Shown here: one piece after another, positions 35,725 through 44,481 of the stretch
Position numbering within the stretch: the stretch's first letter is position 1
Layout: each line of letters opens with the position of its first letter
Notes under the pieces: model-generated
Database searches by the model: none
Seen by the model: the letters and a program-made list of their open reading frames with translations, nothing else
What the model was told of the DNA's origin: nothing
Assembly (NCBI RefSeq): GCF_022815725.1
Contig: NZ_JALGRF010000013.1
Coordinates: forward strand, 1 to 64,000
Length of the DNA stretch: 64,000 nt
Source of the DNA: Streptomyces sp. APSN-46.1
GTDB lineage: Bacteria; Actinomycetota; Actinomycetes; Streptomycetales; Streptomycetaceae
Direction: 5' to 3'
Position numbers and translations under genes: made by a program

Positions 35725-36708
35725 CTACCCCCGCAGCGGCCCGTCGGAATCACGTACGCCGCGCGCGTCCCGCCCCCCGAGCACCGCCAGGATCTCGGCG
35801 CAGATCGCCAGGGCCGTCTCCGCGGGCGTCCGGGCCCCGAGGTCCAGACCGATCGGGCCCCGCACGGTCGCCAGCCGCGCCTCGGTCACCCCTTCCGCGA
35901 GCAGCCCCTCCCGGCGCCGCGCCGTGGTCCGCCGGGAGCCGAGCGCGCCGACGTACGGAATCCCGAGCGCGAGCGCGGCGCGCAGCGTCGGCACGTCGAA
36001 CTCCGGATCGTGACTGAGCATCGCCAGGCACGCGGCGTCCCGCCGCGCCGCAAGCACCTTCTCGGCCCGCGCCGTCTCCTCCACGACGACCGCCTCCCAC
36101 CCCAGCAGCCCGGCCTGACGGGCGATGACCTCCGCGAGCTCGCCGCCCCCGCCGATCACCACGTACGGCGCCGACGGGTACGCCTCCACGAGCACCAGCC
36201 CCGACCCGCCGTACAGCGCGTCCCGCCCGGGCCGCCGGGTGGCCAGCAGCTCGCCCGCCCGCCGCTCGGCGTCCGAACCGGGCTCGTCGGTGGCCCGTAC
36301 CACCTCGCTCACGGCCCGGTCGGCCCGCTCGTTCAGCCGGGTCACCAGCGCCACCCCGACGCCCTCGGCGAGCAGTTCCCACCACGCGGCCGGGACCGAC
36401 TCCAGCGGCTGGAGCAGGATCTCCGCCTGCCCTCCGCAGGTCAGCCGGGCTTCCGCCGCCTCGCCCGCCCCGACCGATACCTCACACACCCGCGCGGTCT
36501 CCCCGGCGGCCATCGCCCCCGCCTCGGCGACGAGTTCCGCGTCGAACACGCCCCGGTACAGCGCGCGGACACACTCCCCGCGCGGATCGATCAACACCGC
36601 CCCGGCCGGGTCCCGCGGCCCGAACCCCTGCTCGGTCACAGGCCGGGCCAAGAACCCGCCGCGCCCCTCGGCCGCCCACTGCCGCGCCGTCTCCGCCAGC
36701 TCCCGCAT
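35725..36708 (-). CDS. XdhC/CoxI-family protein
   Basis: 327 aa. N-terminal XdhC/CoxI domain (GAVLIDPRGECVRALYRGVF) and C-terminal Rossmann-like XdhC domain (APYVVIGGGGELAEVIARQ, MLSHDPEFDVPTLRAAL, VGALGSRRTTARR). XdhC proteins insert molybdenum cofactor into xanthine-dehydrogenase-type enzymes and sulfurate it. No xdh genes are in the window, so the client enzyme is elsewhere. Confidence 0.9.
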   Translation of the reverse strand: MRELAETARQWAAEGRGGFLARPVTEQGFGPRDPAGAVLIDPRGECVRALYRGVFDAELVAEAGAMAAGETARVCEVSVGAGEAAEARLTCGGQAEILLQPLESVPAAWWELLAEGVGVALVTRLNERADRAVSEVVRATDEPGSDAERRAGELLATRRPGRDALYGGSGLVLVEAYPSAPYVVIGGGGELAEVIARQAGLLGWEAVVVEETARAEKVLAARRDAACLAMLSHDPEFDVPTLRAALALGIPYVGALGSRRTTARRREGLLAEGVTEARLATVRGPIGLDLGARTPAETALAICAEILAVLGGRDARGVRDSDGPLRG

Positions 36709-36839
36709 CGCGATGCCCCATCCTCGTCGTCAGAGCCCGCCACAAAGCGCCTGGTCAACGGCGCGACATGGCCTCACCGCCAACCTACGCACGCCCTCCG
36801 TCCCGCTCCACCCCCCAAAACCCACAGACCCCGCACCAC

Positions 36840-36895
36840 CTCCCTCGTACGGACCACCGGAACCGTCCTCCCTCGTACGGACCACCGGACCCGTC
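36840..36895. repeat. Two tandem 28-bp direct repeats
   Basis: CTCCCTCGTACGGACCACCGG followed by AACCGTC in the first unit and ACCCGTC in the second; the copies differ at one base. They lie in the 272-bp gap between xdhC and the phosphoribosyltransferase gene, immediately before a strong hairpin. Confidence 0.85.
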
Positions 36896-36933
36896 GGGCC
36901 GGGGTCCCGCCCCGAGTTGCGGGACCCCGGCCC
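36896..36933. terminator. 15-bp perfect hairpin upstream of the phosphoribosyltransferase gene
   Basis: Arms 36896-36910 and 36919-36933 pair perfectly, loop CCCGAGTT. It lies 47 nt before the next start codon, with no convergent gene nearby. It could be an attenuator or a structured 5' leader rather than the end of an operon. Confidence 0.65.
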
Positions 36934-36980
36934 ATGGGGTTGCGTCGAAGTAGGGCGGCAGTGATGTGGGGTGAACCAAA

Positions 36981-38261
36981 ATGCTGTTCACCGATCGTGA
37001 CGACGCCGGGCGACGACTCGCCGTGGCGCTGGAGAAGTACGGGGACGAGCACCCCGTGGTCCTGGGCCTGCCCCGCGGCGGAGTCCCGGTGGCCTTCCAC
37101 GTGGCCCAGGCGCTCGGCGCCCCCCTCGACGTGATCGTCGTCCGCAAACTCGGCGTCCCGTACCAGCGCGAGCTGGCCTTCGGCGCCCTCGGCGAGGGCG
37201 GCGTACGGGTGATCAGCGAGGAGATCGTCCAGCGCGGCCGCCTCAGTCCGGAGGACATCGCATCCGTGGAGCACGCGGCGGAGGCCGACCTCGAACGGCT
37301 GGCGCGCCGGTTCCGCGCCGACCGCCCGCGCCAGGACCTCACGGGGCGGACGGCGATCGTGGTGGACGACGGCATCGCGACCGGCGCCACGGCGGCCGCC
37401 GCGTGCGAGGTCGTACGGGCGCAGGGCGCGGCCCGCGTGGTGATGGCCGTCCCCGTCGCCCCGCCGGACGCGGTCGAGCTGCTCGCCGGCGTGACCGACG
37501 AGGTGGTCTGCCTCTCCACGCCGCGCGGGTTCTCCGCGGTCGGCCAGTGGTACGAGGACTTCTCCCAGACCTCGGACGAGGAAGTCGTGTCCCTCCTGTC
37601 CCAGGCGGCCCGCTCCGATCCGGTGGCGGAGGAGGTCGTGGTCACCGCACCGGGCCTCTCCCTCTCCGGAGACCTCACCCTCCCCCCGGACGCACAGGCG
37701 GTGGTGATGTTCGCCCACGGCTCGGGCAGCAGCCGCCACAGCCCCCGCAACCGCTCGGTGGCGTCCGCCCTGAACCGGGCCGGCCTGGGCACCCTCCTCT
37801 TCGACCTGCTCACCCCGGCCGAGGAGTCGAGCCGGGCGAAGGTGTTCGACATCGACACGCTGGCCGACCGCCTGACCCACGCCACCACCTGGCTCCGCAC
37901 CCGAACGTCCGCCCCGATCGGCTACTTCGGCGCGAGCACCGGCGCCGCGGCCGCCCTCACCGCCGCGGCCGCCCCCGACGCGGACGTCTTCGCGGTCGTC
38001 TCCCGCGGCGGCCGCCCCGACCTGGCCGGCCCCCACCTCGCCGCCGTCCGCGCCCCCACGCTGCTCATCGTCGGCGGCGACGACACCCTGGTCGTCACCC
38101 TCAACCGCGAGGCCCAGGCCCAACTGCGCTGCGAATCCAGCCTGGAGATCGTCGAGGGCGCCACCCACCTCTTCGAGGAACCGGGCGCCCTGACCGAGGT
38201 CTCCTCCCTGGCCCGCGACTGGTTCACCACCCACCTCCCGCAGCGCCCTCATAACGGCTGA
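36981..38261 (+). CDS. Phosphoribosyltransferase fused to a dienelactone hydrolase-like alpha/beta hydrolase
   Basis: 426 aa. Residues about 1-210: type I phosphoribosyltransferase with the PRPP motif VVDDGIATGATA and VVRKLGVPYQRELAFGA. Residues about 215-420: alpha/beta hydrolase with nucleophile elbow FGASTGAAAAL, an Asp in GGDDTLV and His in GATHLFEEPG, so a complete triad is plausible. The same two-domain arrangement is found in other bacteria, often in stress-linked contexts. Substrates are unknown. ATG 36981 follows a leader with repeats and a hairpin. Confidence 0.92.
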   Translation: MLFTDRDDAGRRLAVALEKYGDEHPVVLGLPRGGVPVAFHVAQALGAPLDVIVVRKLGVPYQRELAFGALGEGGVRVISEEIVQRGRLSPEDIASVEHAAEADLERLARRFRADRPRQDLTGRTAIVVDDGIATGATAAAACEVVRAQGAARVVMAVPVAPPDAVELLAGVTDEVVCLSTPRGFSAVGQWYEDFSQTSDEEVVSLLSQAARSDPVAEEVVVTAPGLSLSGDLTLPPDAQAVVMFAHGSGSSRHSPRNRSVASALNRAGLGTLLFDLLTPAEESSRAKVFDIDTLADRLTHATTWLRTRTSAPIGYFGASTGAAAALTAAAAPDADVFAVVSRGGRPDLAGPHLAAVRAPTLLIVGGDDTLVVTLNREAQAQLRCESSLEIVEGATHLFEEPGALTEVSSLARDWFTTHLPQRPHNG

Positions 38262-38314
38262 CCACGCATGCCCCACGACTTGGAAATATGCCGGATGTAC
38301 CGGAATGCGAAGTG

Positions 38315-38728
38315 TCAGATCTTGATGACGGTGACCTGACCGCCGCATAGTGCGGTGAGGTCTTCAGGGTCGGACGTGAGCACGGTGACGGGGCCGGGTG
38401 AGGCGAGGGCGGTAGCGCTGAGCATGGCGTCGATGGCGTACTTGTGGCCGTGAAGGCCGGCGTCGGCGAGCAAAGCCGCGGCGTGGCGGGCGATCGGCTC
38501 GGTGACCGGTTCGACGACGAGGCGGGAGAGGGTCCACTCCAGGGCCGGGCGGTTGATTCTGCGGTGCACCACTTCCACGAGGGTGGCCGCAGACGTGATG
38601 ACCCGCAGGTCATCGGCCCGGGCGAGTGTGAGCCAGGCGGTGACGGTGCGGTCGCGCAGGACGGCCTTGGCCAGCCCCTCGCTGTCGAGGACGAGGGTGC
38701 CGCCGGGGATGCTGGGGGAGCGCGTCAC
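38315..38728 (-). CDS. PIN-domain toxin (VapC-like)
   Basis: 137 aa. PIN-fold acidic residues: Asp in LVLDSEGLAKA, Glu in TLVEVVHRR, Asp in HKYAIDAMLSATAL, Asp in TSDPEDLTAL. This is the RNase toxin of a type II toxin-antitoxin pair. A GTG start overlaps the upstream antitoxin stop (GTGA). It is located at the left edge of the defence-type island. Confidence 0.88.
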   Translation of the reverse strand: MTRSPSIPGGTLVLDSEGLAKAVLRDRTVTAWLTLARADDLRVITSAATLVEVVHRRINRPALEWTLSRLVVEPVTEPIARHAAALLADAGLHGHKYAIDAMLSATALASPGPVTVLTSDPEDLTALCGGQVTVIKI

Positions 38729-38988
38729 GCCGCGTCCGCCCCGCTGCGATTCTGCTGATGCCGGGCTTGGTGGAGCTGGTCACGCAGGGCCTGGAGCTCT
38801 TCGTCGGCGATGGGCCCGTGTTCGGCTTCTGCGACCTGGATGATCTCGTTGAGGTTGTCGCGTTCGATCTGGCGGGCGACGGCGGCGGCGACATAAGCAG
38901 AGAAGCCGGAGGGGCCGCTGCGGGCGCGGGCCGCCTCTGCGATGTCGCGCGGCATGGTGATCGAATACTTGCCGGTAGGCTCGCTCAT
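38725..38988 (-). CDS. VapB-like antitoxin
   Basis: 87 aa. N-terminal ribbon-helix-helix-like segment (KYSITMPRDIAEAARARSG) and a C-terminal acidic helix that would neutralise the PIN toxin. ATG 38988 has AGGATGGATAGC upstream (ATG 38997 is also possible). Its reading frame is open upstream all the way into mcrC, so there is no stop codon separating the two genes. I consider internal initiation here the real antitoxin start. Confidence 0.8.
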   Translation of the reverse strand: MSEPTGKYSITMPRDIAEAARARSGPSGFSAYVAAAVARQIERDNLNEIIQVAEAEHGPIADEELQALRDQLHQARHQQNRSGADAA

Positions 38989-41010
38989 GCTATCCATCCT
39001 ACCTTTTATGCTCCCTGTCGGCTGCACGTGCTGTGCTCGCGGATCGGGCCGGCGGCCGGAAACGCAGGCGCACACCGTGGTGGCCGGTGAATCCCGCAGA
39101 CCGACGCCCCAACCTGTGGCTGGTTCGGTCAGATGTGCGGCGGCGATGAGCGGACGAGCGTCCCGAGTTTCGCCGACGGGAACAGGGGCGCAGTGCGCGC
39201 CGCGAGGCTGCCGGGATGAACGCCGCCACGCCGCTTCTCCTCGATCTGGACTCGTTTCTCGCCCGGGCCGAAGAGCGCGGCGCCCCGCTGGACGCGCGGG
39301 CGGCCGACGCCGTCCTCGGCTGCCCGCGCTGAGCCGGACCCGCCGCCGGACCGGCTTGCCGGAACCCACCGAGGAGCTGGCCGAGTAACTGCTGCCCACC
39401 CTGCTTCCGCTGTACGTGAGCGCGGCCGCGGACGAGTTGCCGGGCTTCGTGGCCGCGCTGATCGCGCTGGCCGACCACACCCACGAGGCCGGACGCCTCA
39501 ACCCCAAGCGGCACGCGAAACTGTTGGTGGCCCGGGTGCACGAGCTGGCCGAGGGCTTCGTCCAGGCGACGACCAGCCCCCGGCGCGTCACCTGGCCGCG
39601 GCTGTACGGGAACCTGCTGCGCGCCGACGGGGTGGATGCGGCCGTCGCCCGGGCGGTGCGCGATTGGTTCGCCGCGCGCCCGTACGCCGAGCGCCACACG
39701 GCGCGCGGCTTCGCCCTGCCCTTGGCCTTGGCAGACGGGCCGCTCGGCGAAGCGGCGTACACGGAGGCGCTGTGCGCGGAACGCTTCCGGCAGGCCCGCC
39801 TACAGCCGACGATGGCCGCGGCGACCACGGACGTGGCTCGAAGCAAGGAGTCAGGGTCTTGGTCCAGGTCGAGTGCGTGCTGGATCAGCACCGTACCCGC
39901 CCCGCGGACGACGTGTTGCTGCCGCGGTTCGTTGCCCTTGGCGTAGACGAGATGGCCGTGGGAGAGCCCGAGCACGGTGCAGTAGGCCAGCATCTGGTAG
40001 AGATCCGAGCCGGGAAACCCGTCCCGCTTCTCCGCCTTGTACTTGGCGTCCGCGACCCCCAGGGGCCGCCCCGCTACGTCGTACCAGACGAGATCGGGCT
40101 TCATCAGTACCTCGTCAGCCTCGTCCAGGTGGTGGCGAGCCTGGGAGACCGAGTGGCCCCCGTACGGGAGCAGAGCCCGGGACAGTGCGGTACAGACGAA
40201 GTCCTCGAAGACCGACGCCAAGTCGAGGACGAAGCCGTCCAGCTGGGTGCCCGTGCCATGGCGCTCGGCCGAGAAGTCCGTCAGGATCAGCTCGGCCAGC
40301 CGCAGCGCGGACTGGTAGCGGCTGTTCAGCCGGGAAGGGCGCCACACCGGCAACCGGTGCCCGGGCGGCAAGGGGGAGACGTCCGCCAGCCGGGTGCGCA
40401 GCCGGGACAGTCCGAGGCGGACCGTCCGGGGCACGCCGGGAAGCCGGAGCAGCCGGGCGGTCGCCGCGAGCAGCAGCTGGTTCTCGGCGATGTCCGTCGT
40501 GTACTCGTCGTACGTGACCTCCACGGGCAGGGGCACACCGAAGCGGCGCCGTATCTGCTCGCCCTCGCGGATCCGTCCCCGTACGACGGTCAGCGCGCTG
40601 TCGGTGGTGCGGTAGCCCTGCAGCAGCCCCTGGCGCAGGGCGCGTTCGGCCTGGCGTACGAAGGCGGAGGCCAGCGCGGGGAGCAGCTCCCGCTGGTCGC
40701 CGACCTCCACGCCCTCGGGGTCGTCCTGCCAGTGCTTCGCCGGGTCCGCCGCGTAGCCGAGGAGGAAGAACAGCCGCCGGACGGGGAGCTTGGGAGCGAT
40801 GTGCACCTCCACCCCGCCCAGCCGGACGGCGCCGACCTTGCCCAGTCCGCGCACCTGCCAGTGGTCCCCGGCTCCAGGGCGGGCCGGATCGGGGCGGGCG
40901 TCGACGACTCCGGATGCGGCCAGGGCGCGGCCCGCGTCGGGCTCAAGACGGACGGGCTGCCAAGCACCGTGCTCCACTAGGTCGATCCGGAGTACGGCTT
41001 CGGCGCTCAT
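38725..41010 (-). CDS. mcrC: McrC-like restriction subunit with run-on 3' end into vapB
   Basis: Open frame of 761 codons. Residues 1 to about 390 (41010 to about 39835) are McrC: an N-terminal domain contacting McrB, then a PD-(D/E)xK nuclease core (MKPDLVWYDVAGRPLGVADAKYK). After DQDPDSLL near 39850 homology ends. The rest (about 39835-38990) is Ser/Arg-rich antisense-like sequence over a broken plus-strand gene, and the frame finally enters vapB. The McrC stop codon has apparently been lost at a recombination junction. The ATG is coupled to the mcrB stop (TGATG). The nuclease core looks intact; activity with such a tail is uncertain. Confidence 0.75.
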   Translation of the reverse strand: MSAEAVLRIDLVEHGAWQPVRLEPDAGRALAASGVVDARPDPARPGAGDHWQVRGLGKVGAVRLGGVEVHIAPKLPVRRLFFLLGYAADPAKHWQDDPEGVEVGDQRELLPALASAFVRQAERALRQGLLQGYRTTDSALTVVRGRIREGEQIRRRFGVPLPVEVTYDEYTTDIAENQLLLAATARLLRLPGVPRTVRLGLSRLRTRLADVSPLPPGHRLPVWRPSRLNSRYQSALRLAELILTDFSAERHGTGTQLDGFVLDLASVFEDFVCTALSRALLPYGGHSVSQARHHLDEADEVLMKPDLVWYDVAGRPLGVADAKYKAEKRDGFPGSDLYQMLAYCTVLGLSHGHLVYAKGNEPRQQHVVRGAGTVLIQHALDLDQDPDSLLRATSVVAAAIVGCRRACRKRSAHSASVYAASPSGPSAKAKGRAKPRAVWRSAYGRAANQSRTARATAASTPSARSRFPYSRGQVTRRGLVVAWTKPSASSCTRATNSFACRLGLRRPASWVWSASAISAATKPGNSSAAALTYSGSRVGSSYSASSSVGSGKPVRRRVRLSAGSRGRRRPPARPAGRRALRPGRETSPDRGEAAWRRSSRQPRGAHCAPVPVGETRDARPLIAAAHLTEPATGWGVGLRDSPATTVCACVSGRRPDPRAQHVQPTGSIKGRMDSMSEPTGKYSITMPRDIAEAARARSGPSGFSAYVAAAVARQIERDNLNEIIQVAEAEHGPIADEELQALRDQLHQARHQQNRSGADAA
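39216..39840 (+). pseudogene. Broken gene of unknown function
   Basis: Fragments in two frames: MNAATPLLLDLDSFLARAEERG up to a TGA at 39330, then after another stop at 39386 the second part LLPTLLPLYVSAAADELPGFVAALIAL... up to about 39840, where it runs into antisense mcrC sequence. Codon bias of the second part is good coding. It has a frameshift, internal stops and a lost 3' end. I do not recognise the family. Its 3' break coincides with the 3' break of mcrC. Confidence 0.65.
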
Positions 41011-43130
41011 CAGGCGACCCAGGTGTCATCCAGGACCGCCCGCCGGAGGGCCGGGAGCCCGTACCTGGCCCGGACGTCCACGCGGTCGTCTCCGTAGTGG
41101 TGTTCTTCGAGCAGGGGCAGGATCGCCGTCTTCCACACCCGCTCCAGGCCACCCTCGTCGTAGGCCGAGGGTCGCATCAGATACGACGGGCCGATCTTGA
41201 AGTCCTTGTCCTCGATCCGCCGGTTGAGTTCGCGATGCAGCGCGGGGACGTCCTCGTTCGGACTGATCACCCCTGCCGCCTCCTTCTCCTCGACCCAGCG
41301 GGAGAGCAGGTCGCGGGTGGGCTCGTCGTCGGGATGCAGGGAGAGGAACGCGAAGCGTCGACGCATGGCCGCATCGACGAGCGCGATCGAACGGTCGGCG
41401 GTGTTCATGGTGCCGATGACGAAGACGTTCTGCGGCAGCCGGAACTCCCCCGAGTACTGGAGGCTGACCGTGCGGTCGCGGTACTCCAGGACGAAGTACA
41501 GCTCACCGAACACCTTGGCGAGATTGGCCCGGTTGATCTCGTCGATGATCAGGAAGTACGGGGTGTCCGGATCCTCGTCCGCGAGATCGACGAGCTGCCT
41601 GAACGGGCCCGGCCGCAGCGCGAAGCTCAGCGCGCCGGCGCCGCTGCCCTCCTGCACGGCGGGTCGGAAGCCCTCGAAGAAGTCCTCGTAGGCGTACGAG
41701 GGATGGAACTGCACCAGCTTGACCGCGCGCGGATCACCGGCGAGGTGCTCGGCGATGTGCTGCGCCAAGTAGGTCTTGCCCGTGCCGGGCGGCCCGTAGA
41801 AGATCAACTGCTTCCGGTCCTGGAGGAGATCGCGCACCTCGCCCAGCCAGTCCTCGCCGACCAGCAGCTTGCTGGCCAGCTCGGGCGCCGGCACTCGGAG
41901 TTCGGTGCCCGGGCGGGCCGTTTCCGCGCCCGCGGCCAAAGGGATCAGGGCGGACTCGTCCTCGGGGACCCCGGGAGTGCGGCGCGCGCCGGAGAGTTCC
42001 CTGAGCAGGTCGATCGCTCCGGTCAGGTCCACGACATCGTGCTGGCTCGACAAGCGGCCGCGCAGTTCCTCCGGCAGCTCCTCGAAGGCGATCTCCATGC
42101 CGCTCCACTCGACCGCGCGGCGCAGATTGGAGCGGTCGTCCAGGCTTGGCACCCACTCCGGCCCACTGGTGATCCGTCCGAGGAAGAACGTCCCGCCGCT
42201 GGTGGCGCACACGAGATCGTCCGTGTGCATCCGGTTCAGGAAGAGGTCGAACTCGGCTGCGAGTTCCCCGCGCTTGTTGTACGAGAGGTGGGCGTAGCGG
42301 TCCTCGACCCGCAGTCGCAGTTCCTCCCGTGTGATGGGAGTGGTCACCGAGTCGAGCCGGGAGGCGGGCAGCGAGCAGAAACCCTCCGACAACCACTGGG
42401 ACACGAGGGTCCTGCCCTGGGTGCTGGAGCCCCGCACCAGCCAGGCGCTGGCGGAGTGCGGCCCGCGGGCGTCCTCGGAGACGAGGTAGGGCTGGAGCCC
42501 GTCCACGCCGATACGGAGATGCTCTCCGGCCGCCGCGCCGACCGGACGTCCCTGCTCCTCGGCTACGGCACTCAGCGCAACCTTGGTCTCGGGCGCGTCG
42601 GCCTGCACCTCGGGAGCGGGGCGGCCGTCGGAGTCCAGCACCCGGTGTGCGCCGGCCGGGCGAACCCCCCAGAGCCACCGGCTGAGCGCGTCGCGGCCGA
42701 GTCCTGTGGCCGCGGCCAGGTCGTCCAAAGCCAGCCACCGCCCGGAGGGAATCGCGCCGACCAGGCGGATCGCGTACTCGAAGCCGTGCTTGTTGCGGTT
42801 CCAGTAGGTGAGCGTGGCCCGGGCGGTGTCGTAGAAGACGTCCGGCTCCGGGTACTCGCGCAGAGCCTCCCGCCCCAGGTTCGTGATCCGCCACAGCCCG
42901 TTGTTCTTGCGCAGCCAGCCCGCCATGACGAGGTCGGAGGTCTGCCAACGCCAGGCGTTCTCGCCCTTCTCCTGCCCGTTGTCGTACGTCTCGGCGTCCT
43001 CGGGAGCCGGCGGAAGCTCGCCCTTGACCCGCTTCCACAGCTCAGCGTGGTGCAGCTCGTCGGACTGCTCGGCCAGAATTTCCATGGACCGGCGCGTACG
43101 GGGCGTGGTGCGGGCCTGGCGGGTGGGCAT
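41010..43130 (-). CDS. mcrB: McrB-like AAA+ GTPase of a modification-dependent restriction system
   Basis: 706 aa. N-terminal winged-helix Mrr-N-like domain (about 15-100: MEILAEQSDELHHAELWKRV, RWQTSDLVMAGWL), a middle specificity region, then AAA+ with Walker A GPPGTGKT near residue 450, Walker B YFLIIDEINRANLAKVFGE and the McrB signature MNTADRSIALVDAAMRRRF. With McrC it cuts DNA carrying modified bases; the Mrr-like N-terminus replaces the classical McrB methylcytosine domain, so the recognised modification may differ. It overlaps mcrC by one base. Confidence 0.92.
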   Translation of the reverse strand: MPTRQARTTPRTRRSMEILAEQSDELHHAELWKRVKGELPPAPEDAETYDNGQEKGENAWRWQTSDLVMAGWLRKNNGLWRITNLGREALREYPEPDVFYDTARATLTYWNRNKHGFEYAIRLVGAIPSGRWLALDDLAAATGLGRDALSRWLWGVRPAGAHRVLDSDGRPAPEVQADAPETKVALSAVAEEQGRPVGAAAGEHLRIGVDGLQPYLVSEDARGPHSASAWLVRGSSTQGRTLVSQWLSEGFCSLPASRLDSVTTPITREELRLRVEDRYAHLSYNKRGELAAEFDLFLNRMHTDDLVCATSGGTFFLGRITSGPEWVPSLDDRSNLRRAVEWSGMEIAFEELPEELRGRLSSQHDVVDLTGAIDLLRELSGARRTPGVPEDESALIPLAAGAETARPGTELRVPAPELASKLLVGEDWLGEVRDLLQDRKQLIFYGPPGTGKTYLAQHIAEHLAGDPRAVKLVQFHPSYAYEDFFEGFRPAVQEGSGAGALSFALRPGPFRQLVDLADEDPDTPYFLIIDEINRANLAKVFGELYFVLEYRDRTVSLQYSGEFRLPQNVFVIGTMNTADRSIALVDAAMRRRFAFLSLHPDDEPTRDLLSRWVEEKEAAGVISPNEDVPALHRELNRRIEDKDFKIGPSYLMRPSAYDEGGLERVWKTAILPLLEEHHYGDDRVDVRARYGLPALRRAVLDDTWVA

Positions 43131-43228
43131 GAGGCGGGACTCCGAGGGCCGGACGGGCAGGTCGCGCCCAGAATAGGCGGCTCGTGCGCCCCGCCCGGTA
43201 GATCACTTCCCGCCGAGATCGGCCCGGA

Positions 43229-43429
43229 TCAGCCCAGTTGGGAGACGAACCTCTGCCAGGCCTGCGCCCCGAACCCGACCACAGGCCCGGCCGGCTGCTT
43301 GCTGTCCCGGACCGGGACGACACCGGGGATGTTGTCGGCGACTTCGACGCACTCGCCCTGCCCGCCGCTGTAGCTGCTGACCCGCCACGTTGCGCGGCTG
43401 AGATCCGGCGCGGAGTGGTCCTGGTTCAT
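43229..43429 (-). CDS. DUF397-domain protein
   Basis: 66 aa. ATWRVSSYSGGQGECVEVAD and VPVRDSKQPAGPVVGF, the complete DUF397 signature. In Streptomyces these small proteins are partners of WhiJ-like HTH regulators; here its ATG overlaps the stop of exactly such a gene (ATGA). It is thought to bind and relieve the regulator (family knowledge). Confidence 0.93.
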   Translation of the reverse strand: MNQDHSAPDLSRATWRVSSYSGGQGECVEVADNIPGVVPVRDSKQPAGPVVGFGAQAWQRFVSQLG

Positions 43430-44298
43430 GGTCTGTGCTCCTTGGCGATGCGGCGGATCAGCCCGAGTGATTCCGTCGGCGGCAACGCGGCCGTTCGGGC
43501 ATCGTCGAAGAGCGCCCGGTACTGGGCGACCTCGGATTCCCCTTCCGTCCAGATGTTGCCTGTCGGCGTCTCTGTCAGGACGAGGTCCTGTGCCGACACC
43601 TGCGGAAAGCTCATCAGTAGGTACGGGCCGAACATACCTGAGTGGGCCCCGCGCGAGAATGGCAGCACCTGGACGGTGACGTTCGACTGCTCGGCCATGT
43701 CCGCAAGGTGCTCAAGCTGATCACACATGACTGTGGGACCACCCACCTGCTGACGGAGCACACCCTCTGCGAGGATCGCCCAGAGTTCGAGCTTGCCGTC
43801 GCCCTTGAGTCGTTCCTGGCGAGCGAGCCGCACCTGGACGAACTGCTCAATCTCCTCGCCGGTGCGCCATGCGCGTGAGGCGACGGTGATCGCGCGACCG
43901 TACTCCGCTGTCTGGAGGAGGCCAGGTACGAGTTGCGCCTGGAAGGTCCTGATGCTGTCGCAGATGTCTTCCATCTCGATGTAGTCGCGGTAGGTGTCAC
44001 CGAGTACGGAGCTGTACTCATGCCACCAGCCCTCACGGCGGCGTCGGTTGGCCCTCCGGGCAAGGGCGCCCAGCCGCTCCCGGGTCTCCGGGTCCGAGAC
44101 GCCGTACGCCTCCACGAGGGCATCGAGATCCGGCGTCCGGACAGGGACGTGACCGTGCTCGATCCGGCTGATCTTGCCGCCGGTGCAGTCGATGGCCCTG
44201 GCCGCTGCCGCCGTGGTGAGGCCGGCAGCCTCGCGTAGGCGCCGGAGTTCGTCGCCGAGCTGGCGACCGAGCACAGTGGAAGGCTTCACGTTCGGCAT
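43426..44298 (-). CDS. XRE-type regulator with DUF5753 (WhiJ-like)
   Basis: 290 aa. N-terminal HTH (LGDELRRLREAAGLTTAAAARAIDCTGGKISRIEHG, about residues 14-48) and C-terminal DUF5753 (DICDSIRTFQAQLVPGLLQTAEYGRA onward). WhiJ-type proteins repress development or antibiotic production until bound by a DUF397 partner. The trio regulator / DUF397 / ATP-binding protein is complete here, with the ATP-binding gene divergent. Confidence 0.94.
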   Translation of the reverse strand: MPNVKPSTVLGRQLGDELRRLREAAGLTTAAAARAIDCTGGKISRIEHGHVPVRTPDLDALVEAYGVSDPETRERLGALARRANRRRREGWWHEYSSVLGDTYRDYIEMEDICDSIRTFQAQLVPGLLQTAEYGRAITVASRAWRTGEEIEQFVQVRLARQERLKGDGKLELWAILAEGVLRQQVGGPTVMCDQLEHLADMAEQSNVTVQVLPFSRGAHSGMFGPYLLMSFPQVSAQDLVLTETPTGNIWTEGESEVAQYRALFDDARTAALPPTESLGLIRRIAKEHRP

Positions 44299-44350
44299 GA
44301 CAACTCCCTACCAGATGCACCAGGTTGGCGCTGCACCATCATCGAATGAG

Positions 44351-44376
44351 TGAATGTGGCATTTCTGCGGCATTCA
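44351..44376. promoter_or_regulatory. Candidate operator between WhiJ-like and HATPase genes
   Basis: Two 11-bp direct repeats TGTGGCATTTC and TGCGGCATTCA (44355-44376), overlapping an inverted pair TGAATG (44351-44356) / CATTCA (44371-44376). The stretch is AT-rich relative to its surroundings and lies in the 183-bp divergent gap. It is likely the binding site of the WhiJ-like regulator. Confidence 0.5.
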
Positions 44377-44481
44377 ATATTGCACGAAGGGAGTCGGAGG
44401 CGGCAGGCTCATGCCTGCCGGGGCAGATGTCTCGGCACGCAAAGGGACCTGCCCGACGGCTATCGACTCCTAGGGGCTGCC

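Noticed and set aside
39664..40980. 438-codon plus-strand frame opposite mcrC
   Set aside because: Antisense shadow; McrC motifs are clear on the minus strand.
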